From Pseudomonadota bacterium (GTDB lineage Bacteria > Pseudomonadota > Alphaproteobacteria > Rhizobiales > Rhizobiaceae), in the NCBI GenBank assembly GCA_023419995.1, contig JAEZXF010000314.1:1-9085 (forward strand): a stretch of 9,085 nucleotides of DNA, given 5' to 3'. Below, piece by piece: positions 1-9,085 of this stretch. Within the stretch, counting starts at the first letter, position 1, and each line of letters opens with the position of its first letter. The notes under the pieces were generated by a model. It did no database searches. It saw only the letters and a program-made list of their open reading frames with translations, and was not told the DNA's origin. A program made the position numbers and the translations under genes.

Positions 1-205
1 CCGACGGGCCGATGAAGGCGGTGACCGCCTTCTCCGGTATGTCGATGGCGACGTCGAACAGCGCCTGCTTGGGGCCGTAGAAGACGCTGACGTCGCGGGC
101 CGTGATGCGCGCGGGGCGCGGGTCGGCGTCGGGCGTGCGGATCGTCGACGACTTGGTCGTGTAGAGATCGGATTGCGGAACGATCTTCTCGGCCGGCATG
201 TGCAT
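1..205 (-). CDS. pstB: Phosphate ABC transporter ATP-binding protein PstB (N-terminal part, cut by window edge)
   Basis: PstB is the cytoplasmic ATPase that powers the PstSCAB high-affinity phosphate importer. Only the first 68 or so residues are visible. After a poorly conserved leader comes the first strand of an ABC domain ([19 protein letters not shown]), including the FYG segment whose aromatic residue normally stacks on the adenine of ATP. It then runs into AFIGPSG, the start of the Walker A loop, where the window ends. I place the start at 205 (MHMPAEK) because GGAGG lies 8 nt upstream. An in-frame ATG at 244 overlaps the pstA stop as ATGA and would add 13 residues ([13 protein letters not shown]) but has a weaker ribosome site. 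The gene follows pstA in the same operon. phoU and phoB would be expected further left, but that is outside the window. Confidence 0.94.
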   Translation of the reverse strand, partial: MHMPAEKIVPQSDLYTTKSSTIRTPDADPRPARITARDVSVFYGPKQALFDVAIDIPEKAVTAFIGPS

Positions 206-240
206 CTCCGTGGCCTCCGTTCTGGTTATCGTGATGGGGG

Positions 241-1575
241 TCATGCGCGCTTCTCCAGACGCGAGCGCAGGAAGATGGCGATGGCGTTGAGCGCCAGCAT
301 CAGCCCCAGCAGGACGATGATCGCCGCCGAGGTGCGGGCCTCGAAGAAGTTGCGGTTCTCGTTGCCCTGCCAGAGATAGATCTGGACGGGCAGCGCCGTC
401 GACTGGTCGAGCGGCGTCGCCGGCACCTGCGCGACGAAGGCGCTCATGCCGATCAGGAGCAGCGGGGCGGTCTCGCCCAGCGCCTGCGCCACGCCGATGA
501 TGGTGGCGGTCAGGATGCCGGGATAGGTGACGGGCAGGACGTGGTGGAAGACTGTCTGCGTCTTCGACGCGCCGAGGCCGAGGGCTGCCTGCCGGAGCGA
601 CGGCGACACGGCGCGCAGCGACGAGCGCGTGGCGATGATGACGGTGGGCAGCGTCATCAGCGTCAGCACCAGGCCGCCGACCAGCGGGGCCGACAGCGGC
701 AGGTGGAACCAGTTGATGAACACGGCCGCGCCGAGCAGGCCGAAGACGATCGACGGCACGGCGGCGAGGTTGTTGATGTTGACCTCGATCAGGTCGGTCA
801 GGCGGTTCTTCGGCGCGAACTCCTCGAGGTAGACCGCGCTCATCACGCCGATCGGCACGGCGAGCAGGATCACCACCAGCATCATGTAGAGCGAGCCGAC
901 GAAGGCGCCGGCCAGGCCGGCCGAGGCGGGCGCGGAGCGCGAGTCGACGTTCTTGAAGATGTGCCAGGCGAAGGAGAAGCGGATGGCGCCCTCGGCGTGG
1001 AGCTGGTCGGCCAGCGCCCGGGCCGGGGCGGAAAGCTGCTGCTGGGCGTCGGGCAGGCTGCGGTCGATGTTGCCCTTCAGCCAGTTGTCGGTGTTGGCCG
1101 AGGCGAGCATGTCGACGCGCACGGTCCGGCCGAGCAGCGAGGGGTTGGCGACGAACATGTCGCGGAGCTGGAAGCGGGCGTTGGTCTCGACCACGGACAG
1201 CACCTGCCGCGCATCGGCCGTGGTGTCGGGGGCGGCGGCGCGGATCGCCTGCTCGACGACGCGGTTCCAGTTCAGCATCGTCACCTGGCGCTCCCAGTCG
1301 AGGAGCGCCCTGCGGTAGTCGGCCGGGGACTGGCCGGCCTGCTGCTGCGGCTTCGCCTCGACCTTGATGATCTCCGGGTCGAAGGCGACGTCGAGCGACA
1401 GGGTCGCCTGGGTGAAGGCCGGCAGGCCCTTGGACAGGATCATCACGAACAGGATGGCGACGAAGCCGAGCGCGGCGGCGATGGCGGCGATGCCGTAGAA
1501 GCGGAACCGCTTCTCGCGGGCATGGCGCGAGGCGAGGCCGGCGCGGATCAGCGAAAGCCGTTCTTCGGAGGTCAT
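241..1575 (-). CDS. pstA: Phosphate ABC transporter permease PstA, long alphaproteobacterial form
   Basis: One of the two inner-membrane permeases of the Pst phosphate importer; it pairs with PstC and docks on PstB. The protein is 444 residues, much longer than the roughly 300 of enterobacterial PstA. The excess is at the N terminus: a first membrane helix at about 29-48, then a mostly soluble, presumably periplasmic stretch at about 50-215. This matches the DUF3333-type extension known from alphaproteobacterial PstA. The transport core follows, with hydrophobic segments at about 222-250, 268-288, 295-316, 352-380 and 415-436. The EAA loop that contacts the ATPase is at 321-348 ([21 protein letters not shown] region). 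The ATG start at 1575 overlaps the pstC stop as ATGA and has GGGAG upstream, implying coupled translation. An in-frame open reading continues far upstream through the pstC region, but that part is a frame shadow. Confidence 0.96.
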   Translation of the reverse strand: MTSEERLSLIRAGLASRHAREKRFRFYGIAAIAAALGFVAILFVMILSKGLPAFTQATLSLDVAFDPEIIKVEAKPQQQAGQSPADYRRALLDWERQVTMLNWNRVVEQAIRAAAPDTTADARQVLSVVETNARFQLRDMFVANPSLLGRTVRVDMLASANTDNWLKGNIDRSLPDAQQQLSAPARALADQLHAEGAIRFSFAWHIFKNVDSRSAPASAGLAGAFVGSLYMMLVVILLAVPIGVMSAVYLEEFAPKNRLTDLIEVNINNLAAVPSIVFGLLGAAVFINWFHLPLSAPLVGGLVLTLMTLPTVIIATRSSLRAVSPSLRQAALGLGASKTQTVFHHVLPVTYPGILTATIIGVAQALGETAPLLLIGMSAFVAQVPATPLDQSTALPVQIYLWQGNENRNFFEARTSAAIIVLLGLMLALNAIAIFLRSRLEKRA

Positions 1576-2948
1576 TCGTACTGCTCCCGGTAGCGACGCA
1601 CGATGTAGAGCGCGGCGACGTTGAGGACGAGGGTCATCGCGAACAGGGTGAGGCCGAGCGCGAAGGCGACCAGCGACTGCGGCGAGGCGAAGTCGGTGTC
1701 GCCGGTCAGCTGGTTGACGATGGTGACGGTGACGGTCGAGACCGGCTCGCCGGGGTTGAGGCGCAGGAACGGGCTGTTGCCGGCGGCCAGCACCACGATC
1801 ATGGTCTCGCCGATGGCGCGGCTCACGGCGAGCAGGAACGCGCCGACGATGCCGGGAAGCGCGGCCGGCAGGATGACGCGGCGGATCGTCTCCGACTGGG
1901 TCGCGCCGAGGCCGAGCGAGCCGTCGCGCAGGCCCCTGGGCACCTGGCGGATGATGTCGTCGGACAGCGAGGAGATGAACGGGATGATCATGATGCCCAT
2001 GACCACGCCCGCGGTCAGCGCGCTGGTGGCGCGGATGTTGAGGCCGACGGCCGCGCCGGCCGAGGCGAGGAACGGGCCGCCCGTGACCAGCGCGAAGAAG
2101 CCGTAGACGATGGTGGGGATGCCGGCGAGGATCTCGATCGCCGGCTTGACGGCGTTGCGCACCCGCGGCTGGGCGTACTGCGTCAGGTAGATCGCCGACA
2201 TCAGGCCGACAGGCAGCGCGACGAGGATGGCGATGCCCGCCACCATCAGCGTGCCCCACAGCAGCGGCAGCAGGCCGTACTCGCCGCCGGTGCCGTGGCC
2301 GGTGGTCGAGAAGCCGGGCCGCCACACCGTGCCGAAGAAGAAGTCGATCGGGCTGACGAAGGTGAAGAAGCGGATCGCCTCGGCCAGGAGCGAGGCGACG
2401 ATGCCGGCCGTGGTCAGGATGGCGACGACGGAGCAGCCGATCATGACGACGCGCACGAAGCGCTCGACCTCGTTGCGGGCGCGCAGCCGCGGCGTGATGC
2501 GCCGGCGCGCGACCCACATGGCGAGCGCGCCGGTGCCGGCGGCGGCCGCGACCACGGCGGCGAAGGTCAGGGTGTTGAACTCGCGCAGCGCCTGGGCCGC
2601 GGTATTCTCGTAGGGGCGCAGCTCGCCGGCGACGCCGAAGCCGGATTCGATCTGGCGGATGCGGCGGATGGCCTCCTCGAGGGCGGTGCCGTTGAGCGCG
2701 GCGATCTCCGGCGGAAGCTGCGCCATGATCCAGGCGCGGCTGGCGACGTCGGAGAGAAGGGCCCACAGGCCGACGATGAGAAGCGCGGGCACCAGCGCCC
2801 AGATGGCGGCGAGCGCGCCGTGATAGACGGGACGCGAATGCAGCCGCCCGCCATCGGCGGGCACGAGGCTGAGGCTGCGGGACTGCCCGGCCCGGTAGGC
2901 GAAGGCGAGGAGGATCAGCAGCAGTCCGGCGATGATGGTGGCGTTCAC
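1572..2948 (-). CDS. pstC: Phosphate ABC transporter permease PstC
   Basis: The other membrane permease of the Pst system, 458 residues. It has an N-terminal hydrophobic helix (about 4-18), a second at 44-66, then a soluble stretch with the segment [20 protein letters not shown], another helix at 125-146 and one at 165-190. The transport domain starts at about 226 ([21 protein letters not shown]). The EAA loop is at 336-367, with core [20 protein letters not shown]. Like PstA it is longer than the enterobacterial protein because of extra N-terminal material, as is usual in this class. The start is a GTG at 2948 preceded by GGGGA about 9 nt upstream; no better start lies between it and pstS. 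It is separated from pstS by 67 bp holding a strong hairpin, and overlaps pstA by 4 nt. Confidence 0.96.
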   Translation of the reverse strand: MNATIIAGLLLILLAFAYRAGQSRSLSLVPADGGRLHSRPVYHGALAAIWALVPALLIVGLWALLSDVASRAWIMAQLPPEIAALNGTALEEAIRRIRQIESGFGVAGELRPYENTAAQALREFNTLTFAAVVAAAAGTGALAMWVARRRITPRLRARNEVERFVRVVMIGCSVVAILTTAGIVASLLAEAIRFFTFVSPIDFFFGTVWRPGFSTTGHGTGGEYGLLPLLWGTLMVAGIAILVALPVGLMSAIYLTQYAQPRVRNAVKPAIEILAGIPTIVYGFFALVTGGPFLASAGAAVGLNIRATSALTAGVVMGIMIIPFISSLSDDIIRQVPRGLRDGSLGLGATQSETIRRVILPAALPGIVGAFLLAVSRAIGETMIVVLAAGNSPFLRLNPGEPVSTVTVTIVNQLTGDTDFASPQSLVAFALGLTLFAMTLVLNVAALYIVRRYREQYE

Positions 2949-2974
2949 GGGCTATCGTCCCCAGCAAAGGAAAG

Positions 2975-3001
2975 GGAGCGGGCCGGCGAGCGGCCCGCTC
3001 C
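2975..3001 (-). terminator. Hairpin between pstS and pstC (attenuator or mRNA stabiliser)
   Basis: A perfect 11-bp inverted repeat, ggagcgggccg / cggcccgctcc, with a 5-nt loop. It lies 14 nt after the pstS stop in the direction of transcription and 26 nt before the pstC start. Read on the minus strand, the stem is followed by CTTTCCTTTGC, a broken T-rich stretch and not a clean U tract. That fits partial termination or protection of the pstS 3' end. The consequence would be more PstS than permease, which is the usual stoichiometry of binding-protein importers. The structure is seen in the sequence; the function is inferred. Confidence 0.7.
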
Positions 3002-3015
3002 GTCTGGCTGCGGTG

Positions 3016-4056
3016 TTACTTCAGGTCGGCGGCGGTGAGGGCCTTGCCGTCCTTGAAGCCGGCCAGCACCTCGGCGGTCTCCTCGGCCGGGGCCGGGATC
3101 AGGCCGGCGGCCTCGAGCGTGCCGCCCAGGCCCGCCATCTGGTCGGAGAGGAAGAACTCGACATACTCCTCGACGCCCGGGACGACGCCGATGTGCTCGC
3201 CCTTGACGTAGAAGAACAGCGGGCGCGACACCGGGTACTCGCCGCTGGCGATGGTGTCGAGCGACGGGGTGATGCCGGAGATGGTGGCGACCTTCAGCGT
3301 GTCGCGGTTCTGGTCGTAGAAGGAGAGGCCGAAGACGCCGACCGTGTCCGGGTTGGACTGCAGGCGGGCGAGCGTCTCGGTGTAGTCGCCGGCGATCTCG
3401 ACCACGACATCCTGGCGGAAGTTCTTCAGCACCTTCTCGAGGTCTTCCTTGGACAGCTCGGGCAGGCCGGCTTCCTTGGCGCCGCTGGCGATCACGCGCT
3501 CCTCGAACACTTCGCGCGTGCCGTGGTTGGAGGCCGGGATGGCGAGGGCGATCGGCTGGGCCGGCAGCGAGGCGTCGATCTCGTTCCAGGTCTTGTAGGG
3601 GTTGTCGACCAGCTTGCCGTCGACCGCGACCTGCGCGGCGATCGCCTTGAAGACGTGGACCGGCTCGAGCGCGAAGTCGCCCTTCGTGGCGCTGGTGGCG
3701 AAGACGATGCCGTCATAGCCGATCTGGACCTCGCGGATGTCCTTCACGCCGGCGGCGTTGCAGGCCTCGACCTCGGAGGCGCGGATGCGGCGCGAGGCAT
3801 TGGCGATGTCGATGGTGTTCTCGCCGACGCCCTGGCAGAACTGGCGCAGGCCGCCCGACGAGCCGCCCGAGCCGACGACCGGGGTCTTGAACTCGGGGAA
3901 CGCCTGGCCGTACTCCTCGGCGACGATCGAGGCGAAGGGGAGGACGGTGGACGAGCCGGCGATCTGGATGGTGTCGCGCGACTGGGCCGCGGAAGCGCCG
4001 GCCTGGAGGGCCAGGGCGAGCGCCGCAGCCGAGACGGTGAGAATGAGCTTGTTCAT
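3016..4056 (-). CDS. pstS: Periplasmic phosphate-binding protein PstS
   Basis: The soluble receptor that captures inorganic phosphate in the periplasm and delivers it to PstCA. It has 346 residues. A Sec signal peptide has MNK, a hydrophobic core LILTVSAAALALALQ and an ASAA cleavage region near residues 21-24, leaving a mature start around QSRDTIQ. Phosphate-ligand motifs typical of the family are present: IAGSSTVLPF at 32-41, GSGGSSGGLRQF at 62-73, ANASRRI at 85-91 and NHGTREVF at 177-184. The absence of a cysteine at the cleavage site means it is not a lipoprotein. AGGAG sits 9 nt before the ATG. It is the first gene of the pst operon, directly behind a Pho box, so phosphate starvation should induce it strongly through PhoB. 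Confidence 0.98.
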   Translation of the reverse strand: MNKLILTVSAAALALALQAGASAAQSRDTIQIAGSSTVLPFASIVAEEYGQAFPEFKTPVVGSGGSSGGLRQFCQGVGENTIDIANASRRIRASEVEACNAAGVKDIREVQIGYDGIVFATSATKGDFALEPVHVFKAIAAQVAVDGKLVDNPYKTWNEIDASLPAQPIALAIPASNHGTREVFEERVIASGAKEAGLPELSKEDLEKVLKNFRQDVVVEIAGDYTETLARLQSNPDTVGVFGLSFYDQNRDTLKVATISGITPSLDTIASGEYPVSRPLFFYVKGEHIGVVPGVEEYVEFFLSDQMAGLGGTLEAAGLIPAPAEETAEVLAGFKDGKALTAADLK

Positions 4057-4109
4057 TGGAGCCTACTCCTGTTCGGAAAATCCGTCGACGCGCTTGCGTC
4101 GGGAGCGGC

Positions 4110-4152
4110 AATAAAGGCGCTGTGTAACAGTTGCATGACAGTTTCATGTCTG
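4110..4152 (-). promoter_or_regulatory. Pho-box promoter of pstS (three 11-mer PhoB repeats plus -10)
   Basis: On the minus strand three direct 11-mers lie back to back: CAGACATGAAA (4152-4142), CTGTCATGCAA (4141-4131) and CTGTTACACAG (4130-4120). The last two give CTGTCAT-N4-CTGTTAC, close to the PhoB consensus of two CTGTCAT-type half-sites 11 bp apart. A -10-like TTTATT lies at 4115-4110, about one turn downstream, as in promoters where PhoB replaces the -35 contact. This puts the transcript start near 4103 and leaves a leader of about 46 nt. The leader carries a 6-bp hairpin (4086-4101) before the AGGAG ribosome site. Confidence 0.85.
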
Positions 4153-4300
4153 GCGGGTAACGGGTTGATTCACCGTTCTGCCCCGCAGCCGTCTTCCGGC
4201 ATGCTGCCGCGGCCTTCGGCCGCCGCGCTGCGGAAGGAGGGCCGGACGGCCGCCGGCGGCGCCCGGGCCTTGCGAACTCCGGGGGTTCTTTCCCTGCGGC
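4153..4300. other. GC-rich spacer between the hybrid kinase gene and the pst promoter
   Basis: There is no gene here. It holds short GC-rich inverted repeats, including gcggcc-ttc-ggccgc at 4209-4223 and a gccgccggcggc palindrome near 4250-4261. None is followed by a T tract on the minus strand, so I do not see a convincing intrinsic terminator for the kinase gene. The separate Pho box nevertheless argues that pstS starts its own transcription unit. Confidence 0.5.
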
Positions 4301-6920
<2,620 letters not shown>

Positions 6921-6934
<14 letters not shown>

Positions 6935-6952
6935 GCCTTAATGAAATGCTAA
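6921..6952 (-). promoter_or_regulatory. Possible CtrA-like promoter of the hybrid kinase gene
   Basis: On the minus strand TTAG-N7-TTAA occupies 6952-6938, matching 7 of 8 fixed bases of the CtrA consensus TTAA-N7-TTAA. TATAAC, a -10-like hexamer, follows at 6926-6921. If this is the promoter, transcription would begin inside the longest reading of the kinase gene and the true start codon would be the ATG at 6886. Single CtrA-like matches arise by chance, so confidence is low. Confidence 0.25.
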
Positions 6953-7017
6953 CCATGATCGCATGCCGGACCAGAGCCAGGACGCGGGGTCGCGAAAGGC
7001 CGGATGCCGGAAGCGGG

Positions 7018-7055
7018 AAAAAGAAAACCCGCCGGGGGAGGAGGTCCGGCGGGTT
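7018..7055 (-). terminator. Rho-independent terminator of the small RNA
   Basis: On the minus strand a perfect 10-bp GC-rich stem with a 10-nt loop (7055-7026) is followed by TTTTCTTTTT (7027-7018; the first bases also pair in the stem). It points toward the hybrid kinase gene and ends about 84 bp before that gene's first ATG, so it separates the sRNA from the kinase transcript. It is orientation-specific: on the plus strand the stem is followed by GTTCTGGG, not a T run. Confidence 0.88.
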
Positions 7056-7132
7056 GTTCTGGGACGCGGCCTGGGGGGAGGAGATAGCCGCGTCGAGTGT
7101 CGGCTTTCCGGGAGGAGGAAGATCGCCGACAC
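7018..7132 (-). ncRNA. Small RNA with three hairpins exposing anti-Shine-Dalgarno loops (CcsR/cuckoo-like)
   Basis: The minus strand carries three perfect inverted repeats in a row within about 115 nt. SL1 has an 8-bp stem, GTGTCGGC/GCCGACAC (7132-7125 with 7104-7097); within its loop TTCC pairs with GGAA, leaving TCCTCCC unpaired. SL2 has an 8-bp stem, GACGCGGC/GCCGCGTC (7094-7087 with 7070-7063), and loop TATCTCCTCCCCCCAG. SL3 has a 10-bp stem, AACCCGCCGG/CCGGCGGGTT (7055-7046 with 7035-7026), loop ACCTCCTCCC and a following T tract. Each loop therefore offers a CCUCC-type sequence complementary to ribosome-binding sites. From memory, alphaproteobacterial CcsR and 'cuckoo' sRNAs are defined by CCUCCUCCC motifs in hairpin loops and by stress-dependent expression. 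The SL1 stem begins where the predicted promoter would start transcription. No DUF1127-type small gene, the usual neighbour of CcsR RNAs, is seen upstream. Structure is seen in the sequence; family assignment and function are inferred. Confidence 0.75.
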
Positions 7133-7136
7133 CCAC

Positions 7137-7166
7137 CAGATAGGATTCGCCGGCTTGCGATTCAAC
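7137..7166 (-). promoter_or_regulatory. Promoter of the small RNA, resembling the alphaproteobacterial RpoH type
   Basis: The minus strand reads GTTG (7166-7163), 18 nt, then CCTATCT (7144-7138). The heat-shock sigma consensus described for alphaproteobacteria is, from memory, CTTG-N17/18-CYTATNT, so all but the first base agree. It can also be read as a weak housekeeping promoter, TTGAAT-N17-TATCTG. In both readings the start falls at about 7130-7133, the 5' edge of SL1, which supports both the promoter and the sRNA boundary. Confidence 0.5.
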
Positions 7167-7544
7167 TGTGCCGTGTGCATGGCTGCCTTGCAGGAATGAA
7201 GGTACAGCCTCCGCGGCCGGCGCGCGCGCATGGAGCGCGGGGTGGCGGCGGATGCGGAGGAGGTATTCCTCCGGCCGCAACCCTTTGAAAACAAATCTTT
7301 TTGCCGGAGGATTCGGTGTTGTTTCCGGTATTTCTAATGTTGATTCCGGATATACAGTTTTACCGATGGGGAAAATTCTGCTTATTGTTGTGAAGTATTT
7401 ACAGTAAAACCAATAATTAACCATGTTCTCCGAGTGTGCGTAGTGCAGTGGCCAGCCGGCGGCAATGCCGGCAAGCAGCATGGCGCGCGGTTGGGGTGGC
7501 GCCGCCGACATACCAGACAATGCTTTTGCAGGAATGGATGACGG
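7167..7544. other. Long intergenic region: GC-rich hairpins, AT-rich island and chemoreceptor leader
   Basis: I see no convincing protein gene here. The GC-rich part (7205-7275) contains a 7-bp inverted repeat, cggagga/tcctccg, with loop ggtat (7255-7273). From about 7288 to 7425 the composition switches sharply to AT-rich, as in a promoter or protein-binding region. It holds a possible plus-strand promoter, TTGTGA (7388-7393), 18 nt, then AATAAT (7412-7417), for the chemoreceptor gene. After this a leader of about 120 nt contains the inverted repeat gccggc-ggcaat-gccggc (7455-7472). Confidence 0.5.
7388..7417 (+). promoter_or_regulatory. Possible promoter of the globin-coupled chemoreceptor gene
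   Basis: TTGTGA and AATAAT are separated by 18 nt inside the AT-rich island, about 120 bp before the chemoreceptor start codon and oriented toward it. The match is moderate and AT-rich DNA yields such pairs easily. The overlapping TTAACCAT (7417-7424) resembles half of a CtrA site. Confidence 0.3.
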
Positions 7545-9085
7545 ATGACCAATCAGGCACACGATCCGGTCGCTCTCAGGGAGCGGCTCGACTTCATCGG
7601 CATAGACAACGGGGCAAGGGAGAGGCTGCGGGGGCTCAAGGAGGTGATCGCGGGCGCGATCGACGGCGCGCGCGGCGAGTTCTACGCCAGAGTCCGCGTC
7701 ACGCCGCAGACGGCGCGGATGTTCTCCGACGAGAAGCATCTCGACAGCGCCAAGAAGCGCCAGGAATCGCACTGGGGCATCATCGCCGACGCGCATTTCG
7801 ACGCGCGCTACGTCGAGGGCGTCTCGGTGGTCGGGCAGGTGCACGCCCGGCTGGGGCTCGAGCCGCGCTGGTACATCGGGGGCTACGCGCTGATCCTCGA
7901 GCAGCTGATCGGCGCGGTGGTCGCGGCGCGCTGGCCCTCGGCCTTCGGCCGCAGGCATGCCGCGGACCTCGCCCGCGAGGTCTCCACCGTGGTCAAGGCG
8001 GCCATGCTCGACATGGACTACGGCATTTCGATCTATCTCGAGGAGCTGGCCGCGGCGCGGCGGAAAACCGAGGAGGAGAAGGCGAGGGCCGAGGCCGACC
8101 AGCGCGCCGCGCTCCAGCTTCTGGCCGACGCGCTCAACGACCTGGCGGCCGGCGACCTCGAAAGCCGGCTCTCCGCCGAAATGCCGGCCGAGTTCGCCGA
8201 GATGGCGCGGAACTTCAACTCGGCCGTCGGCTCGCTGCATGCGGCGATCGCCGAGGTCTACGCCACCTCGACCTCGATCGTGAACGGCGCCGAGGGCATC
8301 GCCAACGCTTCCGACGACCTGTCGCGGCGCACCGAGCAGCAGGCGGCGAGCCTCGAGGAAAGCTCGGCGGCGCTGCACGAGCTATCCGAGAGCGTGCGCC
8401 TGACGGCGGACAACGCCGGCAAGGCGTCCGGGGTCGTCGGCGCGACGCAGGCCGAGGCCAACCAGTCCGAGAAGGTGGTGGCCGATGCCGTCGCCGCGAT
8501 GGGCAACATCAAGTCGTCCTCGGAGGAGATCGCCGCGATCATCGGCGTGATCGACGAGATCGCCTTCCAGACCAACCTGCTCGCACTCAATGCCGGGGTC
8601 GAGGCGGCGCGCGCCGGCGATGCCGGCCGAGGCTTCGCCGTCGTGGCGCAGGAGGTGAGGAGCCTCGCCCAGCGCTGCGCCAGCTCGGCCAGGGAGATCA
8701 AGGAGCTGATCTCGACCAGCAGCGGCCATGTCGACGACGGCGTGTCGCTGGTCGGCGCGGCCGGCCATGCGCTCGGCCGTATGATCGCCCGCATCAACGA
8801 GATCAACCAGCTGATGACCGACATCGCCTCGGCCGCCTCGGAGCAGTCGCGCGGCATCGCCGAGGTCCATTCGGCGGTCAGCCAGATGGACCAGATAACC
8901 CAGAAGAACGCGGCGATGGTCGAGGAGACCTCGGCCGAAACCCAGCGGCTGAAGGACGAGGCGGTCGACCTCGCCGCCAAGCGCGGGCGGTTCCGCATCC
9001 GCGCCGGGGCCGGGCAGCCGGTGGCCCGCTCGGGCCCGGCCCAGCCGCGGGCGGCCGCGCAGGAAAGGCCGCGCACGGCCGGCTC
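7545..9085 (+). CDS. Soluble globin-coupled methyl-accepting chemotaxis protein (3' end outside window)
   Basis: An aerotaxis-type receptor: a haem globin sensor controlling the CheA kinase in the cytoplasm. 513 residues are visible and the stop lies beyond the edge. Residues about 10-165 form a protoglobin domain. [17 protein letters not shown] (98-114) contains the probable haem-binding His100. Tyr47 in GEFYARV lies 53 residues before it, the same spacing as Tyr70 and His123 of Bacillus HemAT as I recall them. A HAMP-like linker follows at about 188-240 (GDLESRL...FNSAVGSL). The MCP signalling domain covers about 245-480, with its hairpin tip at 338-389 ([36 protein letters not shown]). A Pro/Ala/Arg-rich tail starts near 484. 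There is no membrane helix. The start at 7545 is the only in-frame ATG after the TGA at 7539; AGGA lies 11 nt upstream, a weak site. Gas ligand and chemotactic output are inferred. Confidence 0.95.
   Translation, partial: MTNQAHDPVALRERLDFIGIDNGARERLRGLKEVIAGAIDGARGEFYARVRVTPQTARMFSDEKHLDSAKKRQESHWGIIADAHFDARYVEGVSVVGQVHARLGLEPRWYIGGYALILEQLIGAVVAARWPSAFGRRHAADLAREVSTVVKAAMLDMDYGISIYLEELAAARRKTEEEKARAEADQRAALQLLADALNDLAAGDLESRLSAEMPAEFAEMARNFNSAVGSLHAAIAEVYATSTSIVNGAEGIANASDDLSRRTEQQAASLEESSAALHELSESVRLTADNAGKASGVVGATQAEANQSEKVVADAVAAMGNIKSSSEEIAAIIGVIDEIAFQTNLLALNAGVEAARAGDAGRGFAVVAQEVRSLAQRCASSAREIKELISTSSGHVDDGVSLVGAAGHALGRMIARINEINQLMTDIASAASEQSRGIAEVHSAVSQMDQITQKNAAMVEETSAETQRLKDEAVDLAAKRGRFRIRAGAGQPVARSGPAQPRAAAQERPRTAG

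Noticed and set aside
1576..2967. In-frame upstream extension of pstA, giving a protein of about 908 residues
   Set aside because: This stretch is an Arg/His/Pro-rich shadow of pstC. PstA homology and the ATGA junction place the start at 1575.
4204..4261. GC-rich inverted repeats after the kinase stop as an intrinsic terminator
   Set aside because: Stems are short and lack a following T tract on the minus strand.
6938..7294. Minus-strand frame of 118 codons as a possible small protein upstream of the kinase, including a DUF1127-type neighbour of the sRNA
   Set aside because: It reads through the three hairpins and terminator, is Arg/Pro/Ser-rich without conserved pattern, and shows none of the short basic DUF1127 signature.
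8258..9076. Minus-strand open frame of 272 codons opposite the chemoreceptor
   Set aside because: Ser/Ala-rich antisense shadow; the plus strand holds the canonical MCP signalling motifs.

Overview
The window is G+C-rich alphaproteobacterial chromosome, most likely Hyphomicrobiales (Rhizobiales). The evidence is a PstA with the long N-terminal extension typical of this class, a Pho-box promoter of rhizobial form, strong GC bias at third codon positions, and a soluble globin-type chemoreceptor. I cannot name the species.

Layout, left to right. Minus-strand phosphate-uptake genes occupy 1-4056. In transcription order they are pstS (3016-4056), pstC (1572-2948), pstA (241-1575) and the first part of pstB (from about 205 out of the left edge). 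pstC/pstA overlap as ATGA, and pstA/pstB are also tightly packed. A perfect 11-bp hairpin lies between pstS and pstC. A triple 11-mer Pho box with a -10 element lies upstream of pstS (4110-4152). Further upstream on the same strand is a large soluble hybrid histidine kinase (4301-6934; PAS-PAS-HisKA-HATPase-REC-REC). It sits in the slot where many alphaproteobacteria keep phoR, but it is not a PhoR-type protein.

The 610-bp gap at 6935-7544 is the most interesting part. On the minus strand (about 7132 to 7018) three perfect inverted repeats follow one another. Each displays a CU-rich loop containing UCCUCCC or CUCCUCCC, an anti-Shine-Dalgarno sequence, and the last one is a textbook Rho-independent terminator with a U tract. 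A promoter resembling the alphaproteobacterial heat-shock (RpoH) type is correctly placed upstream. This is very probably a small RNA of the CcsR/'cuckoo' kind. The rest of the gap (about 7288-7425) is an AT-rich island, probably a promoter region, followed by the leader of the plus-strand gene.

The right end (7545 to the edge) is a plus-strand globin-coupled methyl-accepting chemotaxis protein: protoglobin oxygen sensor, HAMP-like linker and MCP signalling domain, with no membrane segment. Its 3' end is outside the window.

Functionally, the left part imports phosphate under PhoB control. The right part holds two cytoplasmic sensory proteins (hybrid kinase and oxygen chemoreceptor) transcribed divergently around an apparently stress-controlled sRNA. 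A functional link between the three is inference only.
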